DNA of 58,480 bases, taken from positions 1 to 58,480 of the forward strand of contig JANDLU010000012.1 of assembly GCA_024330215.1 (NCBI GenBank), given 5' to 3'. Below the pieces are notes generated by a model, which saw only the letters and a list, made by a program, of their open reading frames with translations, was not told the DNA's origin and searched no databases. The position numbers were made by a program, and so were the translations under genes. This document shows positions 52,461-58,480 of the stretch, piece by piece (within the stretch, counting starts at the first letter, position 1; each line of letters begins with the position of its first letter). This stretch comes from Candidatus Gaiellasilicea maunaloa (GTDB lineage Bacteria > Actinomycetota > Thermoleophilia > Gaiellales > Gaiellaceae).

Positions 52461-53431
52461 GAAGGAGATGCGAACGGATCGACGTGGCAGGCGAGGAGGC
52501 GCGCGGCGCCGACGGTGACGAGCGGTGGCGCCTGCACTCGCGACGCGTCGATCGCGTAGGCGCAGCGGGGATGGAAGGCGCAGCCTGCCGGCCGGCTACG
52601 TGGGCTCGGAGGAAGGCCGGGAATCGCCAGCAGGTCGGCGCGACCGTCGTCTACCGGATGCGGAAGCGCGTCCAGGAGGGCGCGTGTGTACGGGTGCCGC
52701 GGCGTCGAGAGCAGCTCCTTCGTCGGCCCCGACTCGACGATCCGGCCCGCGTAGAAGATCGAGACGTGGTCGGCGATCGAGCTCATCACGCCGAGGTCGT
52801 GGGTGATCAGGATCACCGCGAGTCCGCTCTCGCGGCGCAGGCGGTCGAGTAGGCGGAGGATGCCCGCCTGGACGGTCACGTCGAGCGCGGTCGTCGGCTC
52901 GTCGGCGATCAGGAGCTTCGGACGCGTCGCGAGCGCTCCTGCGATTGCGACGCGCTGGCGCATGCCGCCCGAGAACTGGTGCGGGAAGGCGTGCAAGGCT
53001 CGCTCGGGATCGGGGATCCGCACCTCGGCGAGAAGCTCGGCCGCCCGCGCGAGCGCGGCGCGCTTCGAGGCGCCTTCGTGGACGCGGACGTGCTCCGAGA
53101 GCTGGCGGCCGATCGTCAGCATCGGATGCAGCGAGGTGAGCGGATCCTGGAAGACCATCGCCAGCTCGCGCCCGCGCACGCGCCGGAGCGCCCGGCCCGA
53201 GAGGCGGAGGAGGTCGCGACCGCCGTAGATCGCTCGCCCGCTCGTGCTCGCCCCGCGAGGTAGGAGCTGCAGCAGCGCGAGCACCGAGATCGTCTTGCCG
53301 CTGCCGCTCTCGCCGGCCACGCCGAACACCTGGCCCTCTTCGACCGTGTAGTCGACGCCGTCGACGATCGTGACCTCGCCGCGTTCGCCCCGGATCCGCA
53401 CCCGCAGCTCCTCGACCTCGAGCAAGCTCAT
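52457..53431 (-). CDS. Oligopeptide ABC transporter ATPase (OppD/DppD-like)
   Basis: 324-residue ATPase with Walker A GESGSGKT, the Q-loop FQDPLTSLHP, FSGGMRQRVAIAGAL, Walker [15 protein letters not shown] and the switch His in ITHDLGVM. The C-terminal FHPRCAYAIDAS zone keeps only one Cys of the usual cluster. The ATG overlaps the permease stop (ATGA). Confidence 0.9.
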
Positions 53432-54315
53432 TCCTCCTCGCTCCCGGCGCGCCAGGACGACTGCGGGTCGAGGACGTCGCGGAGGCTGTCCCCCAGGAAG
53501 TTGAACGCCAGCACGACACTGAAGATCGCGAGGCCGGGAAACGTCCCGATCCACCAGAACTGGAAGTACTGGATCCCCTCCGCGACGCCGGCGCCCCATT
53601 CCGGCTGCGGCGGCTGGGCGCCGAGGCCGAGAAACGAGAGGGCCGAGAGGAGGAGAATCGCGTTCCCGAGATCGAGGGTCGCGAGCACGAGCACGGGGCC
53701 GGCCACGTTCGGGAGGACGTCGCGAACGAGCGCCCGCCGAGCGGAAGCGCCGAGGAGCCGGGTGGCGGTCACGTACTCGGTCTGGCCGATCGAGAGCACG
53801 AGGCCCCGAACGACGCGCGCGTAGGAGGGCCAACTGACGATCACGAGCGCGAGGACGGCGTTGCGGATACTTGGCCCGAGCACCGCGGTCACGACCATGG
53901 CGAGGATGATCGCCGGGAAGGCGAAGACGAGGTCTGCCGAGCGCATCACGATGCTGTCGACGAAACCGCCGAAGTAGCCGGCGACGGCGCCGAGCGTCGC
54001 CCCGACGAGCAGCGCGAGCCCGACGAGGAGAAGCGCTAGCGGAATCGAGATCCGTGCCCCGTAGAGGACGCGGGAGAGCACGTCGCGTCCGAGCTCGTCG
54101 GTCCCGAAGAGGTAGTCGCCCCCGGGCGGAAGGAGCGGCGCCGCGTTCTGCTCGAGCGGGTCGGAGGGTGCGAGCAGCGGGGCGAAGATCGCGACGAGGA
54201 TCCAGGCCGCGGCGAGCGAGAGGCCGATCACCGCCAGCGGCTGGCGCCAGGCAGCCGCTACCCGAGGGCGACGGAGGCGGAAGCGCCGGACGGGAGTGGC
54301 GCCGGGAACGCTCAC
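53428..54315 (-). CDS. ABC permease (OppC/DppC-like)
   Basis: 295-residue membrane protein. It has a basic N-terminus, a first helix (AVIGLSLAAAWILVAIFAPL), the YLFGTDELGRDVLSRVLYGA hallmark, five further helices, and the ATPase-coupling loop QTEYVTATRLLGASARRALV. The GTG at 54315 overlaps the DppB-like stop and sits just before the basic start. Frame upstream of it is open but lacks family resemblance, so I did not extend it. Confidence 0.88.
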   Translation of the reverse strand: MSVPGATPVRRFRLRRPRVAAAWRQPLAVIGLSLAAAWILVAIFAPLLAPSDPLEQNAAPLLPPGGDYLFGTDELGRDVLSRVLYGARISIPLALLLVGLALLVGATLGAVAGYFGGFVDSIVMRSADLVFAFPAIILAMVVTAVLGPSIRNAVLALVIVSWPSYARVVRGLVLSIGQTEYVTATRLLGASARRALVRDVLPNVAGPVLVLATLDLGNAILLLSALSFLGLGAQPPQPEWGAGVAEGIQYFQFWWIGTFPGLAIFSVVLAFNFLGDSLRDVLDPQSSWRAGSEEE

Positions 54316-55391
54316 GAGACGCGGATCCGCGGGTCGATGACGCCGTAGAGCACGTCGACGGCGAAGTTGACGACGATGTAGACGACGGCGACGAAAAGGC
54401 TGACGCCCATGATCGCGGGCAGGTCGAGCGTGGTCGCGCTGCGGTAGGCGTACTGACCGATTCCGGGCCAGGCGAAGATGTTCTCGACGAGCACCGCTCC
54501 CGTCATCACGTTCGCGAAGGCGAGCCCGATCACGGTGAGCACCGACGGCAGCGCCGCGCGGAGGACGTGGCGAAGCACGATGCGGCGCTCCGAGATCCCC
54601 TTGGCGCGCGCGGCCCTGATGTAGTCGTTGTGCACGACCTCGAGCACGGCGGCGCGCGTGTAACGGGTTAGGAGGCCGATGTTGTAGAGCGCGAGCACGA
54701 GCGCGGGGAGGACGAGGTGGCGAGCGGCGTCGCCGGCGGTCGCCCACTCGCCCTGGAGGAGCGCGTCGATCGTGAAGAAGCCGGTTCGGTGCTCCGGCTC
54801 GCTGAACTGCGGGTCGAGTCGACCGGTGCCGGGGAGCCAGTTGAGTCGGAAGAAGAAGATGTAGAGGGCGACGAGCGCGAGCCAGAAGGTCGGCATCGAG
54901 ACACCGGTAAGCGAGACGACGCGGAGGACGTGGTCGGTCAGCCGGTTCTGCCGGATCGCGGCGAGGATGCCGAGCCCGACCCCGACGACGACGGCGATCA
55001 GGATCGAGAGGAGCGCGAGCTCGGCGGTCGCAGGGATGAACGTGCCGAGCTCCTCGGTGACCGGGAGCCGGGCCTGCTGCGACTCGCCGAGGTCACCGTG
55101 GGCGAGACGCCAGACGTAGATCCCGTACTGCTCGGGCAGCGACTTGTCGAGACCGTAGCGCTCGCGGAACGACGCGACGGCGGCAGGATCCTCGATCGCC
55201 CGCTGGCCCAGATTCGCGGCTGCGGGATCGCCGGGCGCGAGGTTGGTGAGCAGGAACGCGACGAGCGTGATCCCGAGTCCGAGAAAGAGGAGCGCGACGA
55301 AGCGGCGCGCCAGGAAGCGCAGGAATGGCCGGGGCGGCCGCGTGCGCGACCGCCCCGGGATCAGTGCCCCCAGAGACCTACCTCGAGCCAA
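54312..55391 (-). CDS. ABC permease (OppB/DppB-like)
   Basis: 359-residue permease. It has a basic Pro/Arg-rich start, a first helix (FVALLFLGLGITLVAFLLTN) followed by APGDPAAANLG, and a long extracytoplasmic segment around residues 190-235 that is typical of OppB. The coupling loop is YIRAARAKGISERRIVLRHV and the C-terminus is FAWPGIGQYA ... VIDPRIRVS. No ATG or GTG fits the N-terminus. The TTG at 55391, overlapping the end of the binding-protein gene by 14 bases, is the best start. Confidence 0.85.
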   Translation of the reverse strand: MARGRSLGALIPGRSRTRPPRPFLRFLARRFVALLFLGLGITLVAFLLTNLAPGDPAAANLGQRAIEDPAAVASFRERYGLDKSLPEQYGIYVWRLAHGDLGESQQARLPVTEELGTFIPATAELALLSILIAVVVGVGLGILAAIRQNRLTDHVLRVVSLTGVSMPTFWLALVALYIFFFRLNWLPGTGRLDPQFSEPEHRTGFFTIDALLQGEWATAGDAARHLVLPALVLALYNIGLLTRYTRAAVLEVVHNDYIRAARAKGISERRIVLRHVLRAALPSVLTVIGLAFANVMTGAVLVENIFAWPGIGQYAYRSATTLDLPAIMGVSLFVAVVYIVVNFAVDVLYGVIDPRIRVS

Positions 55392-56982
55392 TCGTGGCCA
55401 GGTCGATCTGGAAGGTGGCGTTGTAGACGACGCCCGTCAGGTTCTTCGACGCGGCGACGACCTGGCCCGGCTGGAAGAGCGGGAAGAACGGGCCCCGCTG
55501 GTTGAGCTGCACCTGGATCTGCCGGAAGAGTTGACCGCGAACCCTCGGGTTCGAGGTCGAGCCCGCCCTGCGACCGAGCGCCTCGAGCCTCCGGTCCGAG
55601 CCGGCCGCCCAGCCGGCGCGGAGACCGACGAGCTGGCCCGGCAGGAAGACGAGGTAGTCGTTCGGATCCGGGTAGTCCGGGCCCCACAGCCAGAGGCCGA
55701 GCTGCTCCGTCCCCGCTCGGTAGTTCGCGAGCGAGGTGGCGATCGGCTTCCCGGCGAGGTTGACCTTGATCCCGATCTTCCCCAGGTCGGCCTGGATCTT
55801 CTGCGCGATCACGCCGAAGGAGAGGCCGCTCGACGTGAAGTCGCTCGGAAACTCGAGCTCGACCTCCGGGTTCGTGAGGCCGGATGCTGCGAGCTCGGCC
55901 TTTGCCCTGGTTGTGTTCTGCTTGATCGCCGCCGCGTCCGCCAGCGCCCCGAGGAACTGCGACGGCACGACTCCCGCCGCCCGGCCCGACCCACGGCCGG
56001 CGAGCCTGACGAGGCCGGCGTAGTCGAGCTGATAGCGGATCGCGTTCTGGAACCGCTTGTTGGACGTGATCGACGAGATCTTCGAGTTGGAGTTCGCGAA
56101 CAGGAACCAGATGTTCGGGCCGGAGATCGCCTGAACGTTGACGTTCCGGCTCCCGAAGAGCGGCCTCGCCTGATCGGGCGAGAGGTCGAGCGAGATCTCG
56201 TTCGTGCCCCGCTGGACGCTCAGGAGCTGCGCCGGAGCGAGCACGTTCCGGATCACGACGGTCGCGAACTTCGCCTTCCGTCGGCCTGTGTAGCGCGGGT
56301 TCGCCGTCAGCTCGACGCGCGAGGTCGTGTTGAACGACTTGAGGAGATACGGCCCTGAGCCGGCCGACGTCCGGTTCAGGAACGACTCGGCCTTGTCCGT
56401 CTTGTCGGCGCCGGCTGCGTCGGTGCCCCCGTTCGCCTCGACGAGCTTGGAGTTGACGATCCCGAGCGAGCCGTTCGCGACGATCGCAGGAAGCGCCGGA
56501 TTCGGAGTTCTCGAGCGGAGGATCACCGTGTACGGGCCTCCCGCCGAGACCGTGACGCCGGCGAGAAGGAAGGACGGGTTGCCCTTCAGGTTGATCAGGC
56601 GCCGGAACGAGAAGACGACGTCTCTGGACGTCAGCGGGGTGCCGTCGGAGAAACGGACGTTCCTGCGCAGGGTGAAGGTGTAGGTCTTGGCGCCGTTCGA
56701 GGCCCTGTAGCCGGTCGCGAGCGACGGCCGCGGGGTCGTGACGTCCGAGCCTCGGAACTCGAGCAGCGTGTCGTACAGGACGTGGGCGACGATCCCGCCC
56801 GTGACCTCGAACTGCCGTTGCGGATCGGCCGTCTTCAGGTCGAACGACTTGTCGATCACGAGCGTGCCGGTCGCGGCCTGATCGTTCGAGGTCGAGTTGG
56901 CGGCCGCGGCCGCGACGGCGATCGCGGCGACGAGGGCTACTGCGACCAGCAGAACCCTGCGCGGCGTGGAGCGGCTGAGCAT
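55378..56982 (-). CDS. Extracellular solute-binding protein, family 5 (peptide type)
   Basis: 534-residue DppA/OppA-like binding protein. The signal peptide (LLVAVALVAAIAVAAAAANS) lacks a lipobox Cys, so unlike the two other family members here it is either cleaved free or held by an uncleaved N-terminal helix. Family motifs are TYTFTLRRNVRFSDGTPLTS, GSGPYLLKSF, FQNAIRYQLDYAGLVRLAGR and LWLWGPDYPDPNDYLVF. The mature part is Asn/Ser/Lys-richer than its neighbours. It starts 40 bases after the dehydrogenase stop in the same direction. Confidence 0.87.
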   Translation of the reverse strand: MLSRSTPRRVLLVAVALVAAIAVAAAAANSTSNDQAATGTLVIDKSFDLKTADPQRQFEVTGGIVAHVLYDTLLEFRGSDVTTPRPSLATGYRASNGAKTYTFTLRRNVRFSDGTPLTSRDVVFSFRRLINLKGNPSFLLAGVTVSAGGPYTVILRSRTPNPALPAIVANGSLGIVNSKLVEANGGTDAAGADKTDKAESFLNRTSAGSGPYLLKSFNTTSRVELTANPRYTGRRKAKFATVVIRNVLAPAQLLSVQRGTNEISLDLSPDQARPLFGSRNVNVQAISGPNIWFLFANSNSKISSITSNKRFQNAIRYQLDYAGLVRLAGRGSGRAAGVVPSQFLGALADAAAIKQNTTRAKAELAASGLTNPEVELEFPSDFTSSGLSFGVIAQKIQADLGKIGIKVNLAGKPIATSLANYRAGTEQLGLWLWGPDYPDPNDYLVFLPGQLVGLRAGWAAGSDRRLEALGRRAGSTSNPRVRGQLFRQIQVQLNQRGPFFPLFQPGQVVAASKNLTGVVYNATFQIDLATIGSR

Positions 56983-57022
56983 GTGTGGTCCTCCTATCGG
57001 GTTGCGGGGCTGGTGAGACGTG

Positions 57023-58006
57023 TCATGCGGCGGCCGTCGACTCGAAGAGGCCGCTTTCCCTCCGGGCGCGCTCGAGCGCGATCAGCGCCTCGTCCCGCCA
57101 GGAAACGTGCTCCTCCCAGCGCTCGGGCGGGAGCCGCTCGTGGAGCTCACCCGCGACGCGGGCGACGAGCTCGGGTGTCCAGGGGTCGTTCTGGCCGCGC
57201 TCGGCGCCCATGCGGGCGTAGGCAGGACCGAGCATCTCCGCATGGGCCTCGATCCCGCCGCGGGTGTTCAGCTCGGCGGTCTCGAACGGGCCGATCGCGG
57301 CCCAGCGCCGGCCGAGCCCGTCCCGGACGACCCGGTCGACGTCGTCCACCGAGGCGACCCCGTCGCGAACGAGGCAATAGGCCTCGCGGAGGAGCGCGCC
57401 CTGGAGGCGATTGAAGACGAAGCCCTCGACCTCCCGGCGGACGAGCACGGGGGACATCCCGACCGTGGCGAAGAGCGCCCCTGCGCGCTCGACGACTTCG
57501 GCGTCGGTGAAGCGCGCAGGCACGAGCTCGACAATGGGGAGGAGGTAGGGCGGATTTCCCGGATGCGCCACGAGACAGCGCTCGCGACCGGGGAGCTCGG
57601 AGGCGAACGCGCTCGCGACGAGCGCCGAGGAGGCGCTCGCGAGCGGGACCCGGGCGGGCGTGAGCGCGTCGAGCTCGCGGAAGAGCTCTCGCTTCAGCTC
57701 GAGCGACTCGGGTGCGCACTCCTGAACGTGGGTCGCGTCGCCGACGGCCTCTTCGAGGGTCTCCGCGAGCCGGACCCGTGCCGCCGCGAGTGCCGGCGCC
57801 TCGTCGAGGAGCCCACCTGCGGACAGCCTGGATAGCCGCTGCTCGAGCTCCGCGGCCACCTCGGTCCGCCGGGAGACGTCCGGCTCGTAGAGCGCCGTCT
57901 CGACCCCGGCGCGGCCGAAGACGACGGCCCAGCCGACCCCGATCGAGCCACCGCCGACGATCGCGATCCTTTGCTCGCTCAGACGAACTTTGTGTTTCTG
58001 AAACAC
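57023..58006 (-). CDS. 3-hydroxyacyl-CoA-dehydrogenase-fold enzyme (L-gulonate/lambda-crystallin-like)
   Basis: 327-residue NAD-dependent dehydrogenase. The Rossmann loop is IAIVGGGSIGVGWAVVFGRAG, the acidic end of the second strand is in YEPD, and the catalytic-site His lies in VAHPGNPPYLLPIVELVP. The helical C-terminal domain begins at VFNRLQGALLREAYCLVRDG. The HPGNPP form and length match the lambda-crystallin/L-gulonate 3-dehydrogenase and carnitine dehydrogenase branch rather than fatty-acid FadB. The GTG start at 58006 lies inside a perfect palindrome. AGGAG is ten bases upstream. It follows the iclR-family gene by 13 bases. Confidence 0.75.
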   Translation of the reverse strand: MFQKHKVRLSEQRIAIVGGGSIGVGWAVVFGRAGVETALYEPDVSRRTEVAAELEQRLSRLSAGGLLDEAPALAAARVRLAETLEEAVGDATHVQECAPESLELKRELFRELDALTPARVPLASASSALVASAFASELPGRERCLVAHPGNPPYLLPIVELVPARFTDAEVVERAGALFATVGMSPVLVRREVEGFVFNRLQGALLREAYCLVRDGVASVDDVDRVVRDGLGRRWAAIGPFETAELNTRGGIEAHAEMLGPAYARMGAERGQNDPWTPELVARVAGELHERLPPERWEEHVSWRDEALIALERARRESGLFESTAAA

Positions 58007-58008
58007 AA
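57990..58008. promoter_or_regulatory. Perfect 19-base palindrome over the dehydrogenase start
   Basis: TTGTGTTTCTGAAACACAA has two 9-base arms around a single central T. GTTTC/GAAAC half-sites are common in IclR-family operators such as KdgR. It lies between the iclR-family stop (58020) and the dehydrogenase coding region and includes the GTG start, so it may be a regulator site within the operon or an RNA hairpin masking the start. Confidence 0.65.
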
Positions 58009-58019
58009 TCGCTGCGCTC

Positions 58020-58480
58020 CTAGGCGCGCGCCGACGCCTGCGCGTCGCGGTCGATGGCCACCGCCGTCTCGAGCAGGCGCGGCAGCAGCTCCTCGCGCAC
58101 CTTCTCGAGGCTCCAGCGGCTTGCGTGCACTGAGACGTTCATTGCAGCGGCGACGCGCCCGGCCGAGTCGTGGATCGGCGCGGCGAGTGAGCGCAGGCCC
58201 TCCTCGAGCTCCTGGTCGACCATCGCCCAGCCCTGGCGGCGGACGCGCTCGATCTCGACCACGAGCTGCGCCGGGCTCTCAATCGTCCGCGAGGTCATCG
58301 GGGTCAGGTCGGCGCTCTCGAGGTAGCCGGCGAGCCACTCGTCGGTCTGCCCGGCCAGGAGCACGCGGCCCATCGAGGTGGCGAAGGCGGGAAAACGCGT
58401 GCCGACGCTGATCGAGACGGACATGATCCGGTTCGCCGGCACGCGGGCCACGTAGACGATCTGATCCTCGTCGAGGACGC
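58020..58480 (-). CDS. IclR-family regulator, partial (runs off the window)
   Basis: Only the C-terminal effector domain is present, about 152 residues: DEDQIVYVARVPANRIMSVS, TRFPAFATSMGRVLLAGQTD (the family signature region), SRTIESPAQLVVEIERVRRQ and MNVSVHASRWSLEKVREELL. This matches the aromatic-compound PcaR/PobR-like branch. The DNA-binding domain lies beyond base 58480. It is the first visible gene of the leftward peptide-use operon. Confidence 0.85.
   Translation of the reverse strand, partial: VLDEDQIVYVARVPANRIMSVSISVGTRFPAFATSMGRVLLAGQTDEWLAGYLESADLTPMTSRTIESPAQLVVEIERVRRQGWAMVDQELEEGLRSLAAPIHDSAGRVAAAMNVSVHASRWSLEKVREELLPRLLETAVAIDRDAQASARA

Overview
The window is GC-rich throughout, uses many GTG and TTG starts and is packed with NTGA-type 4-base gene overlaps. 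With an SARP/BTAD regulator, IclR, GntR and LacI regulators and HAF-repeat proteins, this points to a soil-type actinobacterium, perhaps Thermoleophilia (Solirubrobacterales/Gaiellales). That placement is inference, not a match. No rRNA, complete tRNA, CRISPR array or insertion sequence was found.

Region 1 (1-14160) is two divergent operons. Leftward from 5632: GntR regulator, BtpA/SgcQ-like TIM barrel, PfkB sugar kinase, creatininase-family hydrolase, BMP-type (nucleoside-binding) lipoprotein and purine nucleoside phosphorylase. This looks like nucleoside/pentose salvage. Rightward from 5738: LacI regulator, isochorismatase-fold hydrolase, a five-part oligopeptide-type ABC transporter in which every gene is broken (7431-12422), a glutamine-amidotransferase-like protein and ribokinase. 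The 105-base divergent promoter carries recognisable GntR and LacI operators.

Region 2 (14161-24301) starts with a gene-poor stretch holding a tRNA-Thr 3'-half remnant (attachment-site-like). It continues with a leftward cluster: HEAT-repeat protein, metzincin protease, a 31-residue-repeat protein, a copper-radical oxidase, a second repeat protein sharing its C-terminal domain with the first, a 738-residue protein with a duplicated Cys-containing module, a 77-residue protein and an SARP regulator. Most of these look extracytoplasmic, yet none has an obvious signal peptide. This is the least explained locus here. A decayed glycerol kinase gene follows (24532-25126).

Region 3 (25128-43049) is one divergent regulon around an IclR regulator at 32002. 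Leftward is an oligopeptide/opine-type ABC importer (binding protein, permease, a permease-ATPase fusion, ATPase) plus a Gfo/Idh/MocA dehydrogenase. Rightward are eleven nearly contiguous genes: IclR, carbamoylsarcosinase-like hydrolase, SDR, hydantoinase/dihydropyrimidinase, MocA dehydrogenase, creatininase-like hydrolase, aldehyde dehydrogenase, class III aminotransferase, carbon-nitrogen hydrolase, MlrC-like M81 protein and RidA. Together they suggest uptake and ring-opening of a cyclic ureide or amide, decarbamoylation, transamination and oxidation. The substrate is unknown.

Region 4 (43050-50286) is a mixed stretch: argininosuccinate-lyase-like enzyme, AdaA-AlkA repair fusion, secreted HAF-repeat protein, SnoaL/NTF2-like protein, enolase-superfamily enzyme, and a glutaredoxin-like gene with an in-frame TGA exactly at the first CxxC cysteine (a candidate selenoprotein) coupled to an 85-residue protein.

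Region 5 (50296-58480) is a leftward peptide-utilisation operon: IclR regulator (cut by the window end), 3-hydroxyacyl-CoA-dehydrogenase-like enzyme, a complete Dpp/Opp-type ABC importer and an M24 aminopeptidase. A perfect 19-base palindrome lies over the start of its second gene.
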